Of a stretch of DNA of 64,000 bases, positions 33,812 through 46,005 are shown piece by piece. Source of the DNA: Circinella umbellata (lineage: Eukaryota; Mucoromycota; Mucoromycetes; Mucorales; Lichtheimiaceae). The stretch covers positions 372,001-436,000 of the forward strand of contig JAIWNF010000040.1 of assembly GCA_025093555.1 (NCBI GenBank). The letters run 5' to 3'. Position 1 is the stretch's first letter, and every line of letters begins with the position of its first letter. The notes beneath the pieces are model-generated. The model saw nothing but the letters and a program-made list of their open reading frames with translations, did no database searches and had not been told where the DNA came from. A program made the position numbers and the translations under genes.

Positions 33812-35920
33812 AGTGTAACAAAATAGATCAGCCAACACCACCACCAGCAGCATCCACAAAAATACATTACACCACTTTACGAGTAAAAAAAAATAATTCA
33901 TAATAACATTTTATTCATTATAATAAACAATAAGCCTCCTCTTAGTTCTCAAGAAATAATAACATAACTTGATTAACGAGAATAACCACGAGAAGGTGGA
34001 AGGCTAGCTATTCCCAAAAATGTGTGTTTGGTTTCTCCACAACCCAAAACTTTAGTGAAAGTGCTCCCAACGTTCTGGAACAATACACGCGCCAAGGCCT
34101 CTTTGTGCAAGGGAAAGGCTGTACTATCCATTGGAAAAACCAAATTAGGTAAGTGCGCAGTAAAGTCCAGAACGCGAGCGCCGCGTCGTCTTGAAGGTCG
34201 CCAACCGGCTCAAACAGTTCCCATGGAGATTTAAAACATTAATAGTAAAAAATATTGATTAGTAAAATATTATTATTACTTTTACTTGACATTCATTCAA
34301 CACACACTTGTTCCCTCTCCTCATTAAAAGCTTTAAAAAAACTTGCCTTTTTGCTAATAAACCAAGGGGTGCCACTTTGGAAAAAAACCTCTCAATAACG
34401 AGGTAAAGTTATGAAACAAAAGACAAGAAACCACTTCTGCCTCGTAACCATGGCAGCAGTTAGGGCTACATTGAGGGACGCAAGTCGAAGATCCGAAGAG
34501 ACGAGATCTTACAATGCAGTGGTTTACCCAGTTAAGCTGCAGAATTAACTACATAATACCCTGGAAAAGTTATGTCCTTTGTAGTTTGTGTGCTTGCCCG
34601 ATTTCGAAAGGCCCGTCCGGCATCGCGCGCATCCAAAAGTCCTAGGGGTGGTACAACCCAAGCTCCGGCAAGAGTTACGTTGTTGTATCAGAAATGTCTC
34701 TCTCCGTTCTGACACGGGTTAACTCCATTCGTCCAGGAATGTTGAATTCTGAAGCGCTCTGATAAAGTCAAAAAAAACTCTATCCCCTCCGCATTCAGGA
34801 ACTTCACCCACGCACCTGGGGTACATCGCTTCCAAGGACAATAGCCAGTTTAGCATGCACAAACAAGAAAAAAAATAAAACAGGAACAACACAAGTGGCA
34901 ATGAAGTCCTGAGTTCCGTCAAATTCCTTTGGCCACCTAAAGCCTGGAGGGAGGTGTTAAAGAAGAAAAGAGAAAAGAAAGGAAAAAACAATTTTGGCAC
35001 GCTGCGGCCATTTTTAATATCCCAGCAACTCGGCAAAATCTGTCTCACAGCAATATGCATAAAATGCAATGTACTTGTTTTTGCTTCAAGACTGTCTCCC
35101 TAGAATAATTGTCAGTTGTTCCAATATCATAGTCAATCATTTCAAACATTAAATAAATAGCTGAATTGACTTCTCTAAACTATACTTTTGCTTTTATCCA
35201 TACAATTTCTTCTTAATACAAGCCCGCCATATCGTGAACTTGTTGAACAATCTAACATCACGAAGGCCAAACATTCTGACATAGATGATTAGAGGATAAA
35301 GATAAGAAAAAACGTATACTTTTTACTGTCATATAAACACTTAATCTGTTGTATATAAAAGAGTTTGACAGATTGTGGCTGTTTGTAATTTTGGTTGTTT
35401 CAGAAAAAAACGCGTCTCTTCTCTTCCTGTTTTTATAATGATCTGTAAAATACTAATGTATGAGCTAAATAATGGATTGAGCATTTTTCAGAGTGTAAAA
35501 GCTAACAGATTCAGTCATAAAAAAAATTTCGAAAGCTTCTTGCAACGTACTGATGTCCATTAAAAACAATATTATAATACAAAACCATTCAAAGCAAAAC
35601 TTGCTTTTTAAGAGCAGTTTCAGTATTTGAATAAGTTATCAGCTGAACGAAGTTTAAGAAGAGTACCTAAAATATAGGTATTTTGAATAGCAATAAATTA
35701 CAAAATGTATACCGTATATGAGCCGATATATGCATTGATACAATCACAATTTAATTGCGATATGAATACTTAATCTACGCCTCATATTCAACATATTCAA
35801 CTTATTGGGTTATATAATAAATAGATAAAAGGTGCTGTCCACTTTAGTAAGCTTCTGATGATATTCATATGTGATGACATAAAATATACGAAGTTGTCAA
35901 GATAAAAAAGGATGAACGAT
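33812..35920 (-). repeat. 2-kb element, copy 2 (right arm of inverted repeat A)
   Basis: Inverse of copy 1 and direct repeat of copy 3 (from about 46,200). In this copy, short plus-strand frames run in series: 34022-34234 (70 codons, basic, Lys/Arg/Pro/Thr-rich) and 34450-34548 (MAAVRATLRDASRRSEETRS, 32 codons, with a good start context). None continues far enough to be a convincing gene, but the base composition around 34420-35060 is clearly more GC-rich than the flanks. An RNA product or a spliced small protein are both open. Confidence 0.8.
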
Positions 35921-36480
35921 CATAATTATAAAAACATACTGGTCTATTATATAATCTTTATCAGCGGCTAAAACATCAATATAGCAATTCTAACCAAAAA
36001 GAAAAATTTAGCTTTATTAAATAATATGATTCACTTGCAAATATAGGCCCAATTGTAGCGTTCCGATTTACTAAAAACTGTGGGTAATTCAGCATAAAAA
36101 TGTATCTCTTGAAAATGGTTCGAATGAATTAGGTCATTTTTCGGCCTTGAATGAAAAATTGGGGGTACAGAATGGATATATGCAAAACGTTTAACAAGAT
36201 ATCATGTTAATGAAAAGCTTATAATACGTAGACTAGTAAAAAAAAGTAGCGACTAAAGCGAAAGTACAGTGTCTTTTATAAGTGAAAAGTTCGACCAAAG
36301 GACAAAGATATTTAATACATACGTATAAGCAAAATATTGGGATTTTATGAGGAGTGGAAAATTGTTGAGATGCGTGATTAATAAAAAGTGAAAAAAAGTG
36401 TGATACATAACATAAAAAAATAAATTTAATATATGTGACAAAAGTGATCGAATGTAATGAAACTAAAGTACAGTACATTG

Positions 36481-37130
36481 TATTATTTATAAACTGTCTG
36501 GTGTTAAACCCATGGCATACGTAATGAAATACGCCAGTCTATCAGTAAATATGGAGTTATTGCGTACTTGTTCGTTACAAGGTCGATTTTTGTGGGTTTT
36601 CAACAAGTCTTCATTTGGGTCTATTTCAATAGAGAATAATGGTATACTATAAAGCAAAAAACACGTCTTGTTGTTATCCTCGCCAACCGTAAATATGTAT
36701 ATTTAAATAATAATTTTAAATGATCCAAGTGCATAATAATGACATTTAGTTCTACTTTTCACTATATTGGTGTAAATTTGTAAAAGAGAAAGCTGAAGGC
36801 CAGTATATATCACACGTGACTACATATATATATGGAGAGTCGTTATGTATACAGAAGAAAGAAAAATATGGACCAAGATCCAATTTGACATTTTGTACAA
36901 GTTAAGAAAAAATCCCACCACACATGATTTTATTGTTTAGTAATAACTGTCTTTGCTCTATATCTGTTGGTAACAACATGCAGTATTTTGTTCTTGTATA
37001 GTTAGATCGTAAGTATCGCAGTTGTATAATGTTTTGTATATCCCTATTTGAACAATGATTTATAAGTATACAGAAGCTCATCTTTTTATTGACAAAAGAT
37101 AACAGCTTCATTAACGGATTATATCATCAA
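36481..37130 (+). pseudogene. Third, decayed copy of the small membrane ORF and its leader
   Basis: The leader matches that of the two better copies (ATTGGTGTAAA, then TTGTAAAAGAGAAAG). The ORF starts at 36868 as ATGGACCAAGATCCAATT, parallel to ATGAGCCAAGATCCAGTT, but a TGA follows after six codons; further matches such as AAAAATCCC and a hydrophobic-coding tract continue to about 37.1 kb. Confidence 0.6.
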
Positions 37131-37482
37131 CCATACAAAGTCTAATTTAAAGAACACCTATTATACTACATATTACTATTCACACAATTATTACACATTG
37201 AAAGACTGCAGAAATGTTTATACCTTGCCGATGATAAGGAATTAATATAAATATAGACAGCATTTATTTTACGTGATAAACTTCAGTTCAATTATGTTCT
37301 TTTGGGTCTCGTTGACTTCTTACAGTCTCTTTTTTTCATAATATCCATTACAGCATTGCACGGATAATAGTTGTCCCGTTCTTGAGTGGTATAATCATGT
37401 AGTAGGAGTCTGACAAAACACGAAAGCACGCACATCAGCAATTTATACTTCTCGCTTCAACTTTAACTTCTTTCCATACCAT

Positions 37483-39363
37483 GTCAACGCAAAAGTCAAA
37501 TTCAGAAAAGCATCGAAATGATTGCCGTAAAGGTGTGTCTAGTTAGCTACTAATAATAAAGAGTTTTTATTAGAAAAAGAATTCAATCACTTATTAAAAA
37601 CCTGAATGTTTATTTTGGCTCCAATAGGAATTGTAAAGTACATTAAGGAATTACAAGACATTAATAAAGATGTTCGTTTTTCCAATTTTGTATCAGGCAA
37701 CCAAAAATTTATTGTTGAAAAATCAAAAGGTCTAAACACTTGTTTGGATCAATAGCTAAAGAACTTAAAGTTCAAATGGTAATGAAGTCCCTCCCAGGAA
37801 AACTGTTGTTGAACTTAGGCTCCTGAACGAGAAGAAAATTTTATTTTACTCATAAATATAATATGTAAACTAGACTAAAGGAAGAACAAATTGGGGGCCT
37901 GTGGAAGCTGCTATCAGTGGTGAAGATTATTTAACTTCTAGTTCATCATCTGCCACATCTACTTTATTGTCAGACACTCAGAAGAGAAATGTTGATGAAA
38001 CTTATACCACAAAGCTCATGTATCCAAAGTGGATGCTATCAAGTGGTAAGTTGTTGAAGATGTTATGCATTCTTTTGTGAAAGAATGTTCTTATGAGCAG
38101 TAAGTATTTACTTTGGTTCTATTAATAAATAGAGCTGCATAAACAAGGTATTGACAGTTGATAGTTCGGCTCATTCGTTAATTTTGACATACATGATCCC
38201 TGTTGGAACGGACGCTTCACACCTGATGAACTAAATGAATTAAAAACTTATTACAAACCTAATCTTCAACCATTACCGCAAGACTTGCAAGAATATTTGA
38301 ATAAGTTCCGTGGTATAGTATGTTTATTCCCTATTTACAATTCATTATATTATTTATTATATATTATATATTAATTAGAACCAATAATTTGCCATTTCAG
38401 CATGATCTTGAAGATCTACTTGCTATTCATATGAAGTATCGTTTCCATCCTTCTTCAGGAGCTGATAAACATTGGGTGTCAAATGCTATTGGTGAAGTTC
38501 TGGACTTGTATTATTATAACTATGACATTAAAAACAAGACTGAAGCAGATTTGGTACGAAGGCTGTGGGGATTATTGAAAAATGTTTTGATGAAAGTGAC
38601 TTTTATGTACTCAGGTATATAACTTTATTTTTGTTTATAATCTATGATCAAATTGAATCATGCATTATTAATAATGTATCAATCTTAGTGGAGAAAAATC
38701 AAGCAGTACTTCAAGTAATCGAAAGAATGAAAATCGGTCAGTTTCTGGGGTCACCCCATTAGTACATAAAGAAATGGGGACAAAAGCTGATATTCTTATC
38801 AAATACTTGGATGATGATTTTGGCGTTGGAAAAGCTAATTTGAGTGGGGGGGGGGCTACCTCGACGAAGTATGTCAGTGAGGCTAGCATTAAACTCCTTA
38901 AAACTATAAAAGATGTCTTCTGGAATCTCTTAAAAATGTCGAACGACAGTGCTCAAGAAATCTGTATTCTAGGATTCATCATAAATGGTAATAGCTTTTT
39001 TTATAGAATCGACGGTCATGAAAATTGGATCCAATTTTTTTTTATGTATTATATTTTTTATCATAAGGCACAGAATTGACAGTGAAGCTGGTAGATATTC
39101 CATCAGGGAATGCTTGTCGGTTATACACATTGGGTCCTAAGGCTTTTCCATGTACTGCTGCCACCTTTTACAAGTATTTTATACCATTGATTACAGTAGT
39201 TTGGCAATGTAAAAGTTTGTTGAAACAGACGTTGCAAAATTTGAATAATGATAATGCTCTTTTTGTTCCAACTATTGAAAACCCTGTACCAAAATCAACT
39301 ATACCACCCTGTATCCATTCATCAAAAAAACGAAAAGTATCTACTACTACTACTACTTCATAA
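37483..39363 (+). pseudogene. Frameshifted relic of an uncharacterised multi-exon gene
   Basis: Long open segments jump between frames. Readable pieces in order: GIVKYIKELQDINKDVRFSN (about 37627), SKHLFGSIAKEL (37735), NGNEVPPRKTVVELRLLNEK (about 37775), DVRF-like acid stretches, HDLEDLLAIHMKYRFHPSSG to NKTEADLVRRLW (38400-38570), then in another frame GIIEKCFDESDFYVLR, and after an AG at 38688-38689 a frame running NRSVSGVTPLVHKEMGTKAD to KAFPCTAATFYKYFIPLITV and ending at 39363. At least three single-base frame changes (near 37733, 37775 and 38571) and an internal stop break it. A simple nuclear-signal-like SSKKRKV lies near the end. I believe I have seen similar proteins repeated in Mucoromycota genomes but know no function. 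Confidence 0.65.
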
Positions 39364-41441
39364 GGGAGCTCATATATACCTTTTCTATATCATCAATTTG
39401 TATTATTTTTACTTAAATCTTGTTTACATATTTACCTCGCGAATATATTTTATGTTATTGACACAGTTTTTTCTATAATTATTCCATAGAAAACCTTGAT
39501 CATCGTTATTATGTATAGTGCTAAATTATCTCAATACATCAGGTTAAGCGTTTATTTTTAGGTACTACAAAAATCCATTACGTCGATCTAATAAGGCTAT
39601 CTTCAGATGACTTTTATTTTTCATGCTGTTAGTATGGCGAGCAAGCCATATAGCATAGCAGATAAGTATATGGATTACAAATGTGCACGAACTCAAAGAA
39701 TCATAGTATATGTTCAATGAGGAATATGAAAAATCAAGTAAATGTACCATATTGATCATAAACCTATAAAAAAAGATAATATTGTGGGTTACATGTGTGC
39801 AAAATGTACAAAAAAAAAGATTATATTATATTATATATAGAGTGAGAATTATTATTTATTTGAGACTAATGTTCTTGATATCATCATTCATAAAAGAATA
39901 TTGTAGACGATGGGGGTAACGATTCATTGGTATCTATATAAATTAAAGAATTCAGCAGGTTTATAAGCAAACCTTCAATAAAAAGAGTTCTGACACTTAT
40001 ACATATTGATAATTAAAGCACCTTCGTGACCAATCGCTGCACCTGATAAATTAGTGCCATAAAAAAATGTGTTCAAGATTTTCGAGAACCACCTGAGACA
40101 CATGAGATAAATAACCATGATTTCTCTCATCCAAACCATTATTTTTCTTTTTTAGTATTATCTTATATAATGGTGGATTATTCATCCGAACACCTGGCTA
40201 TTTACTACTAGTCACATAATTTTCATTATACGTAAGCAAAATAGCATAACTTTATTCAAACCACTAAAAGGGATAAACGGAGTACATTGATCAAGTCGAT
40301 AAAGTCGAAGACGAAAATAACTAGGACTCAATATTTGATATAAGGAATTGGTATTGATAGCAATATATTCAATATTGTTAGGGAATTCGTTATAGGGATG
40401 ACAATGAGACTACAATACAGGTGAATCCGTCAAATACCATGTATAGACTAAGAGCTTTTTTAATAGAATGAGTCTCAAATAATAAACCTGTTGTGATAAT
40501 AGAGAGCTAGACAGAACGCATTTATACTTACTAGAGTACCAAAGTCGCTTTTTTTCTAACTTCATCTATAATGCATAGGGCTTCATCCGCTGTAAAAATT
40601 ACCAAACAGATATTAAAAGTTATTAACAAAACTAACTATACATATACATCTTTTTTTTTGCTGTCATGAAAAAAGAACTTACAATACACTGATATCAAAC
40701 ATGGGTGATGATTGTATTAAAAAAACTCCCCGCATGACCTTGATCTATAGTCTCTCCACATTATATACATCCAGCCAAGTCCAATCGAACTATGGTATAT
40801 TGCGTCTGTGATCAGTTCAATAACAGAGTAAGAAAAATGCATTCTTGCGTGAAATAATGTTTAGTTTAATAAAAATTACACTAATCACTGTAATCATTAT
40901 CATATTCGTTTACCAAGTTGCGTGCATATGCCAATGATAGAGTCATGCGTATAAATATATGCAGCCAGGTTGTTACTTGATTTTTTAGATAGCCTTGCAT
41001 AATCATTATAATACACATTCTGTTATATGCATAACTTACCAAGCTCATCTTTTGACTATTTGAAAGAGAAAAAATAAATATACCAAACCCAAATGATAAT
41101 CGCAAAAGGACACAAGTCCCACACTAATTCTATCAGATAAATCTAAAAGATTAGAACAAGGGTTTGACAATAAAGTCGTAGCTGTCTAATAATTGGTTGA
41201 ATATATTGCAAACTGCTACTCTGGAAAGTTGCTAAGTCTACTCGAACGACGGATCTATCAATATACTCTGTCGATCTCGCAAGTATCTACTACACTTTCA
41301 AGATGAAGCCTACACACTGTGAGTGAACTCGCAGATGCAGCTTTATCTCGTAATGCAGCGTACCCTATGAGGCTCCTGGTATACCAAATTGTCATCCTTT
41401 GAATGTAAGAATTTAAAGATTCTGAGAGCTCGGGTGTCACT
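39364..41441. other. Repeat-island DNA, nothing firmly recognised
   Basis: AT-rich, full of stops. One minus-strand frame at 41440-41258 (60 codons, TPELSESLNSYIQRM ... SSLTVCRLHLESVV) has more coding-like composition than its surroundings and might be an exon relic; I cannot assign it. Confidence 0.4.
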
Positions 41442-42293
41442 AAAAAAGGTGTACAATCAAAAAGTTGTACTTTTTAAAAGAGCGACATAACAAACAGAGT
41501 CAATGTATGAATAGCAAAAAAAAAGTACCTTTTTTTATCTCTTTCCTATAACACTCGAACCTCAATTATCTATAAAATTACAGAAATTCTGTAACAGATC
41601 CTATCAGTGTCACGAAGTGGTAGTGTGGCTACTGAGTTCGACAACGAAAAGAAAAAGTAATATTCAATCCATCCAAAACACAACCTACGGAACAACTTGT
41701 TATCATAAAGCTAGATGGAATTCTTTTGGCCTCGCTGTCAACTATAAAACTGCATGAAGATATCTTCACAGAAACATCTTACTCTGGAAGCTATTCTACA
41801 TTATTTTTGAGGCAATTGGTATATACGAGTGTCATAGAAATTTATAAAATACAAATTAGATAGGAATATAATATACTAAATAGCACCACATGTTATAAAA
41901 CAAAAAGATAAAAACTAATTAAAAAGATTTACAGCCAAGGCTCTGTAATAATCAATATAACTCTAAAATTAGAAAAAGGTCACTATAAAAACTGGCAATA
42001 TTTTATTAAATATAAAAGCTACGTAGTAGATTATAAAGTACAATGTATGATTTTATGTTTGGTATAAAAATAACTGATTTGGTTTCTGTTTTTGTTATAT
42101 TACAAAAATCACATAACACTATTTTTCATTATATGAAAGATAAATACGTAATATTTCTTTTGAATAACTCTTATAGAATTATTACTATTTGATTCAGTAA
42201 ATATTTGGTTTTGAAAAATTACTTCGAGATATTGTGTGGAAAGATCCATCAGGTCTACGATGAAGCCATAGAACCCAATTGTACACCTTTTTT
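41442..42293. repeat. Candidate small inverted-repeat element
   Basis: AAAAAAGGTGTACAAT at 41442-41457 has an exact 16-nt inverse at 42278-42293. A second AGTACACCTTTTTT word follows at 42320. The interior of about 850 nt is AT-rich without a frame. This could be a MITE-like element; no target-site duplication is clear. Confidence 0.3.
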
Positions 42294-43639
42294 ATGACTA
42301 GAATTGCAGAACTTCAAAAAGTACACCTTTTTTCGTGGTTTTGCATAAACAACATATAATAAGATATTTAAAAAAACTAACGCTTATGTTTTGTTTCGTT
42401 TTTATTTTGGCAGTATGATGAGGAATATAAATTAACTTATTCACCTTATTGAAATTATATGCCAAATTAAAAATAACTGTGTTGTACATGTATATTATAT
42501 ATCTATATCATAGAAAGAATAATTACAACAGGATTAGAATAAAAATTATAAATAATGCGAAAGTTGATTATAAATTACTATTCATTTTCCAAGAGAAAAA
42601 AAGTAAAAATAACATAAGTGTTAGTAGAAAAAAAAAGCCATACAATACAACTATTATCAGAAAAGAGAAAAGATCAAGTGAAAATATAATACAAAATATG
42701 TATTTTATGATAAGCTATTTTCAAATTATATTCAGAACCGTAACAATGTATAAGTCAAAGTAGTATATATATATATATATTGTGTGTTGTTATTTATGGT
42801 GGTTTCGTTAACCAAAAGTGCTACGTACGTACATACTTATTTAAGTAAAGAGGATTTAAGTAAACGATTCTCATTATTATAACTTCCTGATAAACAAGAA
42901 TAATATGTTGAGCTATACACATATATAATTTTCCTATTATGAAAACATTGTATCGAATTATCAAGTACCAAAAGTTTTTAAAAGAAAGTACCAGTACATG
43001 TTTAAGACCCTTTTTATGATCTATAGTGCGGTAATTTTAAAACATAGACAGGATAGTAAGGCAGGATCAATGACACGACTCCAGTATGGCACTACTTTTG
43101 GTTATTGTCAATATGGATTTTATTTTTAAGACACTTACAGTATTTTTGATTCAGCAGTGTTTCCCTAAAAACGATTTCACATACAGTTGTGTAATATCAC
43201 AGTCAGTCACTAAAAGCGGCCCTAGTGATAAGCTACGTGCAATTTTTAGTATATGCATTTATCAGATAAAAGGCTGGATTCGGTTCACTAACTATTGTTT
43301 GCTTTTATGCATAAAAGTATTTACTTTTCAATTTACAAACACGTCAAGAATTGTTTCGCCACTGTATAATCAAGATCCATATTAAGAACTTGTTGAATTT
43401 AATATTATGAAGAAGCACAACAAACATTCTGCCACAGCTAACTACATAATAGAGGAAGAGCTTCTGCTGGTCATTAGTTTATTCTATGGCTACCTTATTA
43501 TATGGAAGGTTTCGGTAACTTATGTTAATGAAATGATTTCTTTTTTACAAGAATTCCGATTTCTTTCTTCAATAGATCACTTTGAAACCTTTGATACATA
43601 AAAATAAGAAAATTATTTTGATTAAAAAGAACTATTTAC
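42294..43639. other. Repeat-island DNA, nothing recognised
   Basis: About 1.3 kb, AT-rich. The frames present (for example 43086-43385) are Phe/Ile/Val-rich with no domain. No repeat to other parts of the window noticed. Confidence 0.4.
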
Positions 43640-43681
43640 ACTAACTACATTTAAGAAAAAATGTTTTTATTTATAAAATGA

Positions 43682-45084
43682 TTAATTATATCGGTTGGGG
43701 ATGTAAATTATGGCAGTCGGGAAGCGGGCATAGATGATCTGTTCGGTATCGGGATTTATGAGACGAGGGCGAGCATGAAGAAGAAATATTTCGGTCGGTT
43801 GGTTGAAAGGAATGTTTTGGAAAAAGGTTTGTAATGAGTGCGTGAGTCGGGGTGAATGACGGTGATGGTAGAGGTCGAAATGAATGGTTTGTAGGTGAGG
43901 TAGCTCAGCTAAAGCAGCCAAAATTACCTCTGTTATATGCTGTTCCCCGTATACAACACGTAGCTGTCGGCATTGGGAAACAAGAGAAGCAAGGACGTTT
44001 ATTACATCAATGTTTTGGCGCCAGTTTCTTGATCTACCCCAAGGTACACGTATGTGGAGGAATTGGAGGGTATTGGCGACGTAGAAAGATATTCCATTTG
44101 AGTCGTTTATGCTGATTGAAGGTGCCTGGGGAGGAGTGTGTATATCGTAGTCGAGTGAGAGCATTTGAAGCGGATGTATATGGTGTGGATGCTGTATGAT
44201 GTGAAGGTCGTCGCGTAGTGGATGACGCATGGCATTATTGGCGGAGATGGTAAAGGACAGTAAAGTTGGTGGGCAAAGTTCAATGATATTTGTAATGTGG
44301 TTTCAGAAAAAGGTGTTAGGTCCAAATACTAGCTCTTGTAAATGGATGGACTGTTGCAACGTGGCGTTAATAAACCGAAAAAGAAAAATGGGATCACTTG
44401 CGTCTATGTGATCAATCGTAAGTCTTGTAAGGAAAGGAATCTGGTTGCGAGTATAAACAAAATGGGGGAAAAGGTGTATTCGGTGAAGATGGAAGTTACG
44501 TAACGTAGTATTTGTAGCGATCAATATGAAAAACATATCGGCGTTATCAGAAGAAAAAAGTAGTTTGATGTATGAAGAGGTTTTGTAGTGTGGTGAAGTT
44601 TAATTGAAAAAATCGGCAAATGTAGTCAAATCCAGCTCTATGCATTACTACAAAATTTTACATGTGTTTAAAATATTACACAAATTGATACAATTTTTCA
44701 GCTCTTTATTTAGTTGGAAGACAAAAACAAAATTACATACCTGCTGTCTGAATTTGACAATTGGCGGTCGGTAATCAATGATGTTAAAAACACCATTGCC
44801 GGTGACATCACAATATACGGTATAGGTAATCCATGAAGCCACCGTCCAACCAAACGCCGTTCTTCAACATTGTTGAGATTCTGGAGTACGGGTGTATGTT
44901 CGAAAAATACATTTTCCATCCGCACCCAGACAACGTTCATCAATCGGTTGCGCCAGTACCGACTTACAGCGAGGCACTGAAGAAGTTGAAAAAAATTAAG
45001 ATACGAAAAAATATTGAGTAAAAGCTCATTGGGGACATGAGGGAAAAAATCAAAAGAGTTTTGATGCTGATTATGGTGGTTCAT
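43682..45084 (-). pseudogene. F-box gene, broken copy
   Basis: Paralogue of the gene at 31284-32684, same two-exon layout (45084-44741 and from about 44654 down to 43682). The F-box survives (HVPNELLLNIFSYLNFFQLL). Three lesions were found by comparison: one extra T just before the exon 1 donor (ACAATTGGCGG against ACAATGGCGG, near 44760), one extra T in a run near 44560, and a CGA-to-TGA change at 44305-44303 where the intact copy has the Arg of FFRNR. Beyond these the frame resumes to the end (IHFDLYHHRHSP ... IIYIPNRYN). The two extra bases sit at short T runs, so sequencing error should be excluded for those; the nonsense change is independent. Confidence 0.8.
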
Positions 45085-45768
45085 AGTAGTGATTGATGGA
45101 TGTAGATATAAAGCGGGTGTTTGAGATGTTATTGAATGGGAAATACAAAGGAAGTATAGATGAAAAAGTAAAAAAAATAAAGTCGTCAGTAAAGTTGGTT
45201 TTTATATTCTTCAAGAAGCAGCAATTCTTTCAAGAATGAAAAACAAGAAAATAAAAAAGATAAAGAAAAGGAGATTCTGTTAAAAAATAATTTTTATTCG
45301 TGAAGAGAAAAACAAGTTGCGCTTATTATGTATTTGCATTAATCATTTTATTGCTGTCACTTTGAGTATGGATTTTAAAGCAAATAAAACACTCAAATCG
45401 TCTAAATAGGTCTAACAAAATACCCATGTAAATGATCAGTTATTTCTTTGTTCTTCTCATTATAAACCTAAAGTACACGGCATTGTTTATGAACCATCCT
45501 CGAGCGTAGCGGAGTTCATGGATGTAATGAAATAATTCTATCAGTGGATATGCAGTTAATGCTTACTTGTTTGATACGAGACCGGTCTTTTCTGTTTTTT
45601 GAACAAGTACTCACTTAAGCCTATTTTAGTAGGTACGTAAAAATGATATATCAAGCAAAAAATATGTTTTGTTGTTGTCATCGCCAACTGTAAGTTTATA
45701 ATGACATTTGATTCTTTACACTATTAGTATATTGGTGTAAACTTGTAAAAGAGAAAGAAAAGGACGGC

Positions 45769-46005
45769 ATGAGCCAAGATCCAGTTGCTATCTTGCAAAA
45801 TGTTTGTACAACTTTGGAGAAAATCCCCAACATAATTTTATCAATGTATATAATACTTGCTTGTGTTCTATGGCTTTGTGTGTATTCATGGATTTTGTTA
45901 TTGTATTATTGTATTATTGGATCGGGAGTATGTAGTTGTATAATACTTGTTGAGCTACTCAATTTGGTAGTTATGCTATTTTCGTATACGCATACAAGTA
46001 TGTAA
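45769..46005 (+). CDS. Small predicted two-segment membrane protein, copy 2
   Basis: 78 residues, MSQDPVAILQNVCTTLEKIP followed by two hydrophobic segments (about residues 22-48 and 50-72) rich in Leu, Ile, Cys, Val and Tyr, ending SYTHTSM. The N-terminal 45 residues are identical to the copy at 33385 although the surrounding DNA has changed, but that copy is truncated. Start context GGCATGAGC. It lies between the F-box gene and the 2-kb element in both duplication units. Function unknown; it might also be a leader peptide or chance frame in a repeat. Confidence 0.4.
   Translation: MSQDPVAILQNVCTTLEKIPNIILSMYIILACVLWLCVYSWILLLYYCIIGSGVCSCIILVELLNLVVMLFSYTHTSM

Larger units (their letters stand above)
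31235..35620. repeat. Segmental duplication, unit 1
   Basis: A direct repeat of about 4.4 kb matching 43640-48025 with an offset of 12398 to 12409. It contains, left to right, an F-box gene (-), a short membrane-protein ORF (+) and element copy 2. The F-box stop codons (31284 and 43682), starts (32684 and 45084), membrane-ORF starts (33385 and 45769) and element ORFs (34022 and 46421) all line up. Similarity fades to the left near AAGGAAAAAATATTTTTATT and to the right just after an AAACCATTCAAAGC word. Confidence 0.85.

Noticed and set aside
43086..43601. Two plus-strand frames in the repeat island
   Set aside because: Hydrophobic, chance-like composition, no repeat partner and no motif.
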